Positions 33,978 to 41,673 of a stretch of DNA of 64,000 nt are shown here, one piece after another. Both the position numbers and the translations under genes were made by a program. This stretch comes from Pseudoalteromonas luteoviolacea (GTDB lineage: Bacteria > Pseudomonadota > Gammaproteobacteria > Enterobacterales > Alteromonadaceae): contig NZ_JAKFZS010000024.1 in assembly GCF_021654285.1 (NCBI RefSeq), forward strand, positions 31,534-95,533. The letters run 5' to 3'. Below the pieces are notes generated by a model. The model worked only from the letters and a program-made list of their open reading frames with translations, was not told the DNA's origin and did no database searches. The stretch's first letter is position 1; every line of letters begins with the position of its first letter.

Positions 33978-35786
33978 TTATGGGTTTTTATTAATTATGT
34001 TGGCAGGGGGGCCGTCTTTTATAATCTTGCCATCCTTAATCTCTATAATACGGTCCATCATTGAAAGCACATCATAAGAGTGGGCGATAGAAATAACGGT
34101 TTTACCTTTCATGAGTTTTTTTATGGAGGTAATAAACTCGGCTTTTAATTCAGGATCTAAAGCACTTGTCGCCTCATCTAATAACAGTATTTTTTTGTCT
34201 CTTAATATGGCTCTAGCAAATGCCAGACGTTGACGCTGCCCGCCAGATAATTGCCCACCATTTTCTCCTATAAAAGCAGCTAGCCCTTTTCGACCACGCG
34301 CGTCGCTATAGTCTTCTACAAACTCTAACGCATTGGCTTTTTTGAGGGCTTGTCTAACAGACTCTCTGCTGACATTATTTAATCCAAACGCGACATTTTC
34401 ATAAATACTTTGGTTAAACAACCCGATATCCTGATTCAAAAAGCTGATTTCATTACAGACTTTATCGGTTGGGTAATCTTCGATATTTTTACCATCGATA
34501 TAAATACCACCGCTTTCTATTTCATCGATGCCTGAGAGCATATTAAGCAAAGAAGACTTACCAGCACCAGAGGGGCCGATGATCCCGACTTTTTCACCTG
34601 ATTTTATTTTTAAAGATAGATCGGTAAATAGTGGTGCTTTGTTTTCATAGGCGAATTCAACATTTTTAAAGGTAATTTTGCCGTTTGATACATTGAAACT
34701 CCCCTCGTCTTCGAGCGGTTCAATATCTTCCAAAAACTCATTGACGACTTCTCTGCCTACGGTGACTTGGCCCCAAGAAACAAAAAAGGCATCAAACTCT
34801 TCTTGGCACCACTCAGATAGTGAGATCACACGATAAACCAAGGCTAACACCATAGAAAACTCACCGATGGATAGGCTATTATTGATCCAAAGCTGCAAAC
34901 ATAAAGCCCCCGTGCCGACGACTAAAACCCCGTTGAGCAGCCCTACCACGGACGCAAAATTAGAAAAAACCCGATACTCTTTTGCCACTACTCTACGGTG
35001 ACGCATTGCCCATTTCTGCGCAAATTGCTGCTCATAGTCATCATTTGAGAGCATTTTTACTGTGCGGATACGGGCAAAACGCTCTGTGAATTTGCCTGTG
35101 ATCTCTGCGCAGCTTTGTGCTTCTAGTCGGTTGGTGGTTTTGGCTTTGGGGATCCACTGTCCTAACAGCATGGCTAAGAATAAACCTGTCCAAATTAAAA
35201 AGGGCAGTGTCAGCCAGCCGTCGATATTGCCCACATAAAGTAGTAAAGCCCCCAAAAATGCCAGTAAAAAACCGGCAAAACCACAAAACTGTAATACCAC
35301 ATCGATGATGGCCTCAGAGGTATCGACTATGACTATGGCGGTTGAGCCGGGATCGTCTTCTTCATGGTAGCTTGCAGGTGAGGCAATAAGTGTACGATAG
35401 AGCTTAATTAAGGTATTTTTTTGTAGGTTTGGTCCTAATAATTGATGAAAAACGAGGTTTTTAACTAGGGTAATGGTCGGAATGACCACAGCAATTGCGA
35501 TGGCGACAAACGCAAGTTCGTAGCCTTTGTCATTGAGGGTGACGCTACTACTTGCGGTATCGAGCCAGTCAACGAGCTCACCCAAAAAATCGAAAGTGAC
35601 AATCTGTAAAATGCCGCCTAGCAAAGAGATAAAAAAGGCGACCACTATCCAGCCAGAAAACTCTTTAGTACATTGACGGATAAAGGGCAGGTTATGTTCG
35701 GCTTCATTTAACTGGCTATCAAAAGCGTCTTTGTGGCCTAGTTTTTCGAATAACTTAAATAGTGATTTCATCGCTTTGTGTGGCAC
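33978..35786 (-). CDS. ABC transporter, fused membrane and ATPase domains
   Basis: 602 residues, a half-transporter of exporter type. The membrane domain (~40-330) starts after a soluble N-terminus that is too short for a C39 peptidase. The ATPase domain has Walker A GPSGAGKSS (~402), signature LSGGQRQR (~512) and Walker B ILLLDEATSALD (~530). It would form a homodimer in the inner membrane and export a lipid, peptide or drug. The start is GTG at 35786 or ATG at 35771; neither has a good Shine-Dalgarno sequence. The 3' end is duplicated twice downstream in broken form. Export of the small proteins is unlikely because they carry Sec signals; the Gly-Gly peptide is a conceivable cargo. Confidence 0.88.
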   Translation of the reverse strand: MPHKAMKSLFKLFEKLGHKDAFDSQLNEAEHNLPFIRQCTKEFSGWIVVAFFISLLGGILQIVTFDFLGELVDWLDTASSSVTLNDKGYELAFVAIAIAVVIPTITLVKNLVFHQLLGPNLQKNTLIKLYRTLIASPASYHEEDDPGSTAIVIVDTSEAIIDVVLQFCGFAGFLLAFLGALLLYVGNIDGWLTLPFLIWTGLFLAMLLGQWIPKAKTTNRLEAQSCAEITGKFTERFARIRTVKMLSNDDYEQQFAQKWAMRHRRVVAKEYRVFSNFASVVGLLNGVLVVGTGALCLQLWINNSLSIGEFSMVLALVYRVISLSEWCQEEFDAFFVSWGQVTVGREVVNEFLEDIEPLEDEGSFNVSNGKITFKNVEFAYENKAPLFTDLSLKIKSGEKVGIIGPSGAGKSSLLNMLSGIDEIESGGIYIDGKNIEDYPTDKVCNEISFLNQDIGLFNQSIYENVAFGLNNVSRESVRQALKKANALEFVEDYSDARGRKGLAAFIGENGGQLSGGQRQRLAFARAILRDKKILLLDEATSALDPELKAEFITSIKKLMKGKTVISIAHSYDVLSMMDRIIEIKDGKIIKDGPPANIINKNP

Positions 35787-35837
35787 CTAGATGTATCTAG
35801 TAAAGCTCATGCTACGTGGCGTGAGCTTAGAATGAAT

Positions 35838-35877
35838 AAGCCACTGAGACGAATATAGTGTTTCGTTTCAGTGGCTT
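35838..35877. terminator. Long hairpin between ABC transporter and speE
   Basis: AAGCCACTGA with inner ACGAA pairs to TTCGT and TCAGTGGCTT. It lies just after the speE stop on the minus strand. There is no long U-tract, so factor-independent termination is uncertain. Confidence 0.5.
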
Positions 35878-35919
35878 GTAATGCATACCCCGCTGCTTTT
35901 TAGCAGACAAGGCTAAGTT

Positions 35920-36882
35920 TTATTCGTCGTCTTCATCGTCGTTGGATGTTTCTGGCGTATAGTCATCCCAGTCACCCGCTTCTGGCATAGATAACTCATC
36001 GACGTTTTCACATTTGATTGCATGATTGACGTACTCACGCATGTCTTTAGATAAGAAGAACGAGCCAAAATGTGCCTCAGGCGAGTAATATTTTGTTTGA
36101 ATATCTGCCTTGTTATAACGCGCTTCTATTTCTTCCAGTGAGAGGGTGTTAATGGTGCCACTGCGTGTTGCCCAGATAAATGCATGTGAGCCGCCAAAGT
36201 AGTCATAGCAACCACCCATGTAAATACCAGCTGGATTATTAAACGCTTGCGTTAAGCGCGATACCATAGACTGCATCATATAAGGTTCAAAGTAAGGCGT
36301 GCCGCCTTGAGCGACCAAAATGCCGTCTGCTTTTAGCGCAGTTAAGCAATTGCTAAAAAATGACTGAGTGAAAAGTGTTTCAGATGCACCACCGTCTGGA
36401 TCTGCGGCATCTAAAATGATTAAGTCGAAGCAGTCACTATACTGTGAGATGATGTCAGCGCCATCACCAATACGCAGCACAAATCTAGGGTCATCAAATG
36501 CACCATTGTTTATCTCTGGTAAATACTTGCGGCTCAATTGGATAATTTGCTCGTCAATATCGACCATCACGACGTTTTCTACGCTGTGGTGTTTTAATAC
36601 TTCGCGTGCGCTACCGCCATCACCGCCGCCAATAATGAGTACATTTTTAACCTTGCCGTGAAATAAAGTCGGCACGTGCGCCATCATTTCATGATAAATA
36701 TGCTCACCTTTAGTGGTGACCTGAATGCCATCGTCAATGCGCATTACTTTGCCAAGGTGGCGAGTTTCAAAAATACTGACATCTTGAAACTCAGTTTCCA
36801 CATCGACCAAATCTTTTTCTGAACGAAGTGCAACGTGAACGCCACTTGTCATTTGCTCGTAGTGCCATTTAATCTTAGTCAT
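35920..36882 (-). CDS. speE: Spermidine synthase (polyamine aminopropyltransferase)
   Basis: 320 residues, slightly longer than E. coli SpeE because of an acidic C-terminal tail (DDYTPETSNDDEDDE). The decarboxylated-AdoMet site GGGDGGSAREVLKH and the catalytic/putrescine region LIILDAADPDGG are present, with the start region KWHYEQMTSGVH. It transfers an aminopropyl group to putrescine. The gene follows speD by 20 bp on the same strand, so the two form an operon making spermidine. Confidence 0.95.
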   Translation of the reverse strand: MTKIKWHYEQMTSGVHVALRSEKDLVDVETEFQDVSIFETRHLGKVMRIDDGIQVTTKGEHIYHEMMAHVPTLFHGKVKNVLIIGGGDGGSAREVLKHHSVENVVMVDIDEQIIQLSRKYLPEINNGAFDDPRFVLRIGDGADIISQYSDCFDLIILDAADPDGGASETLFTQSFFSNCLTALKADGILVAQGGTPYFEPYMMQSMVSRLTQAFNNPAGIYMGGCYDYFGGSHAFIWATRSGTINTLSLEEIEARYNKADIQTKYYSPEAHFGSFFLSKDMREYVNHAIKCENVDELSMPEAGDWDDYTPETSNDDEDDE

Positions 36883-36902
36883 TTGCTTGAGTACTCCGTT
36901 TA

Positions 36903-37340
36903 TTATGCGGTTTGCAGGGTTGGCTGAAATTGGCTGTGTAAAAGTGGCTGAAATTCGCCTGCATCAGTGACAGAACCTCCTCTGGTGAGGGAGTTAACTA
37001 GCATTTTTCCTGGCTGAAAGTGTGCTTCTATCACTGGTAGGCATAATTCAGGTTGTGCATCACCACACATAAAAATGTCCATCGCAGCAAAGTTATATTC
37101 AGGCCAAGTGTGAATAGAAATATGACTTTCTGCCAAAATGATCATGCCCGATACACCGCCATTTGTTTCGAAAGGGTGTAAATGGGTTTTCAAAATTGTC
37201 GCATTTGCAGCTTTGGCACAGTCAATCATCATTTGCTCTATGCGCTTCTCACCAATGAGATTTGAAGCATCGAAGATATCGACAGTAATGTGCTGACCTA
37301 ACGGGTTCACTAACTCTGGTTTTGATGAGGAGATATTCAT
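36903..37340 (-). CDS. speD: S-adenosylmethionine decarboxylase proenzyme
   Basis: 145 residues, the short prokaryotic (SpeH/class 1B) form. It self-cleaves at Glu71-Ser72 in LAESHISIHTWPE to give the pyruvoyl group on the new alpha chain. Other conserved parts are FETNGGVSG and the Cys region DIFMCG. It supplies decarboxylated AdoMet to SpeE, encoded immediately downstream. The name speH is also used for this form. Confidence 0.95.
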   Translation of the reverse strand: MNISSSKPELVNPLGQHITVDIFDASNLIGEKRIEQMMIDCAKAANATILKTHLHPFETNGGVSGMIILAESHISIHTWPEYNFAAMDIFMCGDAQPELCLPVIEAHFQPGKMLVNSLTRGGSVTDAGEFQPLLHSQFQPTLQTA

Positions 37341-37619
37341 TCTTTTACTCAGTGTCCTGTATTAATGTGGCTCTGGGTATAGGCTTCATATCCAAAGGCA
37401 CTGGCATAGGAAAAGCAATCTGCATCGTGCTTTTCCGAATACAGATATTCCAGCATTGAAATGTGCAACGATTGTGGAAAATGCAATGTGGGATTAAAAG
37501 GTGTTAAGAGATATCAAAGGAGTTGAAGATGTTTAATTCTTTGAGTGGTCACTTATTATTGTCGTGAATAGGTATCTAAATGCATATAAATTGATGGAAA
37601 ACCTGTCACTTTGAGCTAT

Positions 37620-38399
37620 TTAGTCGTTTAGATCTAATTTATTTCGGCATTTAGGAAATGTACTACACCCCCAAAACTTAGTACCAAGTTTTTGACCTTT
37701 TTTAGCGGTTCTTATCACCATTTCAGCCCCACATTTTTTGCAAATTCGACTGTCCGATTTGCGCTTTACTAATGCTTTGACATGCTTAATATGCTGGCGG
37801 TCAGTCTTAAACCCAGGCCTCAATCGTCCACTTTCAATTTGTTTGATAATTTGCTCGACTTCATCGTCTGTGAAAATATGAGTTGTTTTACTTTTAATAT
37901 ATTTAATACCGCCTCGTGCATACTGCACATTATCTGGCATTGTTGTTTTAAAAGTACTATCGCCAATAAATATAATGACGGAAAAAATAGAGGCTTTATC
38001 AATATTTAAATGTGACTCGAGTGTTTTTATGTGTTTATGGTTTTGATGTAATGGGTTTTGGAATTTAGCAGTGTGTTTGAAAATTTTTTGAGTCCATGTT
38101 TTTTGAGCGAAACCGCCATAAATCCACCCTTTCATATTCTTGGTTTCAATAACAAAAATACCAAATTGTGAGACAATGATATGGTCTATTTGTGTAGTCC
38201 CCTCATTGGTTTCTAAAGTCACATCTTTAATCAGGTGATAAACTTGCTTATCTAAGAAAATTTTGATGAGTATATTTACTAGCCATTCACCAAAAATACC
38301 TTTGAACCAAGCTGATTTAAAGGTGGTAATAAAAATAAAAAAGGCAGCCAGATATCCCAGCCCCGTTTGCAACATATTAATTATCTTTGTGAAATTCAT
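37620..38399 (-). CDS. NERD-domain protein with C-terminal zinc ribbon
   Basis: 259 residues. An N-terminal hydrophobic stretch (~10-28) suggests membrane attachment. The NERD nuclease-related domain is at ~35-150 (EGTTQIDHIIVSQFGIFVIE then TKNMKGWIYG), with the restriction-endonuclease-like pattern D..E-x-K. The C-terminus is a topoisomerase-type C4 zinc ribbon (CKKCG, then FWGCSTFPKCR). NERD proteins are predicted nucleases of DNA processing; the substrate is unknown. It is divergent from the RNA-repair operon across a 300-bp gap. Confidence 0.85.
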   Translation of the reverse strand: MNFTKIINMLQTGLGYLAAFFIFITTFKSAWFKGIFGEWLVNILIKIFLDKQVYHLIKDVTLETNEGTTQIDHIIVSQFGIFVIETKNMKGWIYGGFAQKTWTQKIFKHTAKFQNPLHQNHKHIKTLESHLNIDKASIFSVIIFIGDSTFKTTMPDNVQYARGGIKYIKSKTTHIFTDDEVEQIIKQIESGRLRPGFKTDRQHIKHVKALVKRKSDSRICKKCGAEMVIRTAKKGQKLGTKFWGCSTFPKCRNKLDLND

Positions 38400-38465
38400 T
38401 TATCAATCTACTTATCCTTATTTAATTAATTTACGTTAAAAAAGTAGCGTTTATCAAATTATTTA

Positions 38466-38494
38466 TTGCTTTGTCCCTGAGGTTTGATTATCAT
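38466..38494 (+). promoter_or_regulatory. Candidate sigma-70 promoter of the RNA-repair operon
   Basis: TTGCTT, 17-bp spacer, TATCAT. This places the transcript start near 38501, about 200 nt before the rtcB ATG, so the leader ORF and branched RNA would lie in the 5' UTR. Confidence 0.45.
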
Positions 38495-38540
38495 GCGCTC
38501 GTTTAATTAACCATCAACTAACTGTAGAGGAGTAAAAATC

Positions 38541-38582
38541 ATGACATTGACATCATTATCCTTTGCAGGTCTTGTCCGCTAA
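38541..38582 (+). CDS. 13-codon leader peptide ORF upstream of rtcB
   Basis: ATG to TAA encodes MTLTSLSFAGLVR. GAGGAG lies 8-9 bp before the ATG, a better ribosome site than that of rtcB. Its last codons (GCAGGTC...) form the 5' strand of the outer stem of the RNA structure that follows, so translation of it would open that stem. Such an arrangement is typical of translational or transcriptional attenuation. Expression is unproven. Confidence 0.5.
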   Translation: MTLTSLSFAGLVR

Positions 38583-38661
38583 GTAGCAAGAAGCTATCTC
38601 ATAATCCTTTTTTCAAGGTCATAGCTTTTTGGTAAAGCTACGCCCCGGTCAACTGACCTGC
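38565..38661 (+). ncRNA. Branched 5' UTR structure upstream of rtcB
   Basis: Outer stem GCAGGTC (38565-38571) pairs with GACCTGC (38655-38661). Inside are three hairpins: TAGC/GCTA (38584-38596), CCTT/AAGG (38606-38618) and TAGCTTT/AAAGCTA with a TTGGT loop (38622-38640). An alternative stem GGTC-AACT-GACC (38647-38658) competes for the 3' strand of the outer stem, so two exclusive folds are possible. It is cloverleaf-like but lacks the T-loop signature of a tRNA. The fold was worked out by eye. Confidence 0.45.
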
Positions 38662-38705
38662 CAATACGTTTTTCGTTTTAAATCCTATTTAAAGGTATTG
38701 GTACT

Positions 38706-39887
38706 ATGGGCAAATCCGTCCAAAAGATCACTGAAAACGTTAGTCTTATTGCATCCAAAGAGACTTGGATCGAAGGGCTAGCCGTACAGCAACTGATTAA
38801 AACATCAGAATTAACAGGCATGCAGCGCGTTGCGGGTATGCCAGATTTACATCCTGGCAGAGGCTATCCGATAGGTGCCGCATTTTTTACAGTAAACACA
38901 CTCTACCCAGCATTGGTGGGCAATGATATTGGCTGTGGTATGTCATTGTGGCAAACCTCGGCGAAAGTATCCAAAGTCAATCTGGATAAAATGGCAAAGA
39001 AGTTCGAGCACGTTGAATGCCCATTAGATGATAGTTGGGCAGACTATGTGGCGGCTCGAAAGTATGACAAAGAGATCATGAATAATGCGTTTGACCATGC
39101 GCTGGGTACCATTGGAGGTGGCAATCACTTTGCTGAGTTTCAAGCCATAGATGAAATTTATAACCAACTGGCGCTAGATGAGCTTGGGCTCAATAAGCAG
39201 CACTTACAGCTACTCGTGCACTCAGGGTCACGGGGGCTGGGTCAGTCGATATTGGTCAATCACGTTGCGGCTCACAATCATGATGGGATAACGATGACCC
39301 ATGCAGGTGACCAACATAGCGACTTTGAAGATTACATTCAAAAGCACGATGAAGCCGTTCGCTGGGCTGAATTGAATCGTGAGTTAATCGCAAAGCGATT
39401 TTTACAGGCGATCCGCGCCACTGGGAACTGCGCACTGGATGTAAATCACAATCTAGTATCGCCGAAATATATTGCGGGCGTACAAGGTTGGTTGCATCGC
39501 AAAGGTGCCACACCCAGTGATCAAGGTTATGTGGTCATACCTGGCTCTCGTGGTGATTATAGTTACCTCGTAAAACCGCTTGAGGGATCAGAGGAAAAAC
39601 AGATCACGAGTCTATATTCATTGGCACATGGTGCAGGTCGAAAATGGAAACGCGGCGAGTGTCATGGCCGATTGAGTCACAAGTATAAACGTGCAGATCT
39701 GTATCGTACTTCACTGGGCAGTCGAGTTATATGCGGTAATAAGGAGCTGCTGTATGACGAGGCTCCTCAGGCATATAAAAAATGTGAAACTGTGATCAGC
39801 GATATGGAGGACGCGGGGTTAATCGAGGTCGTGGCTAGGTTAAAGCCCGTTTTAACCTTTAAGACCAATGGGGGTTGTTCATCATGA
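38706..39887 (+). CDS. rtcB: RtcB-family RNA ligase (RtcB2 type)
   Basis: 393 residues, shorter than E. coli RtcB (408). It joins RNA 2',3'-cyclic phosphate or 3'-phosphate ends to 5'-OH ends using GTP and Mn. Metal-site motifs are present: NDIGCGM with Asp74 and Cys77, GGGNHF (137-142), HSGSRG (172-177) and DVNHN (245-249). The guanylylated histidine is His308 in SLAHGAGR. The stop overlaps the start of prfH by ATGA. This rtcB-prfH pairing is the known RtcB2-PrfH module, which rescues and repairs ribosomes cut in the 16S decoding centre. No archease or RtcR is nearby. Confidence 0.93.
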   Translation: MGKSVQKITENVSLIASKETWIEGLAVQQLIKTSELTGMQRVAGMPDLHPGRGYPIGAAFFTVNTLYPALVGNDIGCGMSLWQTSAKVSKVNLDKMAKKFEHVECPLDDSWADYVAARKYDKEIMNNAFDHALGTIGGGNHFAEFQAIDEIYNQLALDELGLNKQHLQLLVHSGSRGLGQSILVNHVAAHNHDGITMTHAGDQHSDFEDYIQKHDEAVRWAELNRELIAKRFLQAIRATGNCALDVNHNLVSPKYIAGVQGWLHRKGATPSDQGYVVIPGSRGDYSYLVKPLEGSEEKQITSLYSLAHGAGRKWKRGECHGRLSHKYKRADLYRTSLGSRVICGNKELLYDEAPQAYKKCETVISDMEDAGLIEVVARLKPVLTFKTNGGCSS

Positions 39888-40510
39888 TATTACTGCAATT
39901 ATCATCAGGGCAAGGCCCAATAGAATGCTGTAAGGCCGTTGGTCTAGCATTGCGCGCAATAGAAAGGGAATGTCAGTTAAATGGGGTCGCTCTGACCATC
40001 GTCGATACCGTACCTACACAGCAAAAAGGCTGTTTTAAGTCGGCTTTGGTCCAGCTAGAGTCGCCCAATCAAGCGTGTGCAAAGCAGTTGGCGCGTGCTT
40101 GGCAAGGCGCCATGTTATGGGTGTGTCAAAGCCAATATCGGCCTAAACACAAGCGTAAAAATTGGTTTTTCAGTGGGCAAATGTTTGAGCTTAATGAAGC
40201 ACAATTTAATCGCAGTGTGACATTTCAAACGTGTCGTGCATCAGGGGCTGGCGGCCAGCATGTGAATAAGACAAATTCGGCAGTCCGTGCAATACATAAT
40301 GAAACGGGGATTGCTGTGCGAGTAGAAAGTGAACGCAGTCAGCATGCGAATAAGCGGTTGGCGAAGGTGTTACTGTTTCAAAAGTTGGAATTGCACAAAC
40401 AGAAGCAGATGACATTGCAAGAGCAAGCACGTTGGCAGCAGCACTTAGACCTTGAACGAGGTAACCCTGTGAGGACATTTAAAGGAGATAAGTTTGTCTT
40501 AGCCTGCTAA
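39884..40510 (+). CDS. prfH: Peptide chain release factor homologue PrfH
   Basis: 208 residues from the ATG at 39884, which overlaps the rtcB stop as ATGA (a TTG three codons earlier is an unlikely start). It carries the peptidyl-tRNA hydrolysis motif GGQ (123-125) inside CRASGAGGQHVNKTNSAVR, as in RF1/RF2. It lacks the codon-reading domain of those factors. PrfH is known to act on ribosomes stalled because the decoding centre is damaged, releasing the nascent chain so that RtcB can reseal the 16S RNA. Context and motif support this role. Confidence 0.93.
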   Translation: MILLQLSSGQGPIECCKAVGLALRAIERECQLNGVALTIVDTVPTQQKGCFKSALVQLESPNQACAKQLARAWQGAMLWVCQSQYRPKHKRKNWFFSGQMFELNEAQFNRSVTFQTCRASGAGGQHVNKTNSAVRAIHNETGIAVRVESERSQHANKRLAKVLLFQKLELHKQKQMTLQEQARWQQHLDLERGNPVRTFKGDKFVLAC

Positions 40511-40531
40511 GTGCAAACGCTTAATTGGAAT

Positions 40532-40867
40532 ATGACAAAGTTGCTTTTTATATGCAGTAGAAATCAATGGCGTAGTCCGACCGGTGAGCACGTTTTTAAA
40601 CACCACCCTGAGGTTGTCGCACGATCTGCTGGGACCAGTCCCAATGCAAAAAAGACGGTGTCGGTAAATGATATTCAGTGGGCTGATGTGATTTTTGTGA
40701 TGGAGCACAAACACAAACAACGATTGCAAACTCGGTTTACGCGTCTGTTAAATTATAAAGACATCCAAGTGCTCGATATTCCTGATGAATATCAGTATAT
40801 GGATGCAGAATTGGTTGAATTGATAACCTTGTCCGTTGACGATTATTTGAGTCTGTCTACATATTGA
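40532..40867 (+). CDS. Low-molecular-weight phosphatase-like protein in the RNA-repair operon
   Basis: 111 residues from the ATG at 40532 (a GTG seven codons earlier is possible). The N-terminal loop LFICSRNQWRSPTGE is a CX5RS phosphate-binding loop of the low-molecular-weight protein tyrosine phosphatase fold. A later DIPDEYQYMD could give the general-acid Asp. It is shorter than typical enzymes (~150) and starts 21 bp after prfH. By position a phosphatase acting on RNA ends or on a nucleotide intermediate is conceivable, but that is speculation; protein phosphatase activity is the default. Confidence 0.8.
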   Translation: MTKLLFICSRNQWRSPTGEHVFKHHPEVVARSAGTSPNAKKTVSVNDIQWADVIFVMEHKHKQRLQTRFTRLLNYKDIQVLDIPDEYQYMDAELVELITLSVDDYLSLSTY

Positions 40868-41040
40868 TAACAGACTAAATAAATGACAAGAAAAAGAGAG
40901 GATAGAGCGATGTAATTTCATCATGGCACAGCAACTTAATACTCTTATTTGGCAGAAAAAATGAGACTGTGTGGCTGTGCCTATTTCACCGAAAGCTAGT
41001 GTAAAGCTAGTCATTTAGTTAATAATTTTGGAGAAATATG

Positions 41041-41673
41041 ATGAGAGTAAAATACCCTCGTACCCCTCATTTACCTTGGTCATCGGGTGTCACTCGAGAC
41101 GACGTTCGACAAGGTGATCTAAGCCAATTTATTGGCAAGCAGGTTATTGTCACAGAGAAAATGGATGGTGAAAATACCACGCTTTATTCAGATTATATGC
41201 ACGCGAGATCGATTGATGGGCGTTTTCACCCATCCCGGGCTTGGGTGAAGGCGCTGCAAGCTCAAATTGGCTATCAAATCCCATCTGGGTGGCGCATTTG
41301 TGGTGAAAATCTCTATGCAAAACATTCAATCGCATATCACGCGTTGCCGAGTTACTTTTTGGCTTTTTCTGTCTGGAATGACAAGAATGAATGTTTGAGT
41401 TGGCAACATAGTACACGCATTTTTGAGCAGCTTGGACTGTGTACGCCAAAGACCTTATATTCCGGAATTTGGTGTGAACATGCCATTAAAAATATCGCCG
41501 TGGATACACGTAATCAAGAAGGTTATGTGGTGAGGCTGGCAGATGAATTTCACTATGATGAATTTGCGTTTGCGGTTGCAAAGTGGGTGAGGCCAAATCA
41601 TGTTGTGACCGACACGCATTGGATGCACGACAAAGTGATAACAAATGGGTTAATGGAGAAACCAAATGGCTAA
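41041..41673 (+). CDS. ATP-dependent RNA ligase family protein
   Basis: 210 residues. The nucleotidyltransferase motif I is TEKMDGEN with the AMP-accepting Lys (Lys40 from this start). Later motifs include WRICGENLYAKHSI (motif III/IIIa-like) and a EGYVVRLAD segment (motif IV), then AFAVAKWVR (motif V). This is the short catalytic core of RNA_ligase-type enzymes that seal 3'-OH and 5'-phosphate RNA ends. The ATG at 41041 is favoured by GGAG 7 bp upstream. It overlaps the HD-Pnk gene by 8 bp, and the pair matches known ligase/HD-Pnk healing-and-sealing cassettes. A 173-bp gap separates it from the phosphatase-like gene. Confidence 0.88.
   Translation: MRVKYPRTPHLPWSSGVTRDDVRQGDLSQFIGKQVIVTEKMDGENTTLYSDYMHARSIDGRFHPSRAWVKALQAQIGYQIPSGWRICGENLYAKHSIAYHALPSYFLAFSVWNDKNECLSWQHSTRIFEQLGLCTPKTLYSGIWCEHAIKNIAVDTRNQEGYVVRLADEFHYDEFAFAVAKWVRPNHVVTDTHWMHDKVITNGLMEKPNG

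Larger units (their letters stand above)
30750..34300. repeat. Tandem segmental duplication with a ~1.55-1.6 kb period
   Basis: The unit, read on the minus strand, is: transporter 3' end, AT-rich gap, small secreted protein gene, terminator, ~700 bp of shared non-coding sequence. Matching blocks include GGTCTCTTTAAAATTGCGAA at 31081 and 32679 (offset 1598), a CTAACTAAGTCTAATTTTAC block near 31331 and 32854, and the small-gene starts at 32111 and 33658 (offset 1547). Transporter ends occur at 30750 (broken), 32559 (strongly decayed) and 33978 (intact). No transposase is present. Confidence 0.85.

Noticed and set aside
33978..35786. Peptidase-containing RiPP exporter
   Set aside because: The N-terminus before the first membrane span is too short for a C39 peptidase and lacks its Cys/His motif, so only a plain exporter is claimed.
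38565..38661. tRNA gene
   Set aside because: The outer 7-bp stem and three hairpins look like a cloverleaf, but there is no TTCRA T-loop, no D-loop G18-G19 and the spacing is wrong.
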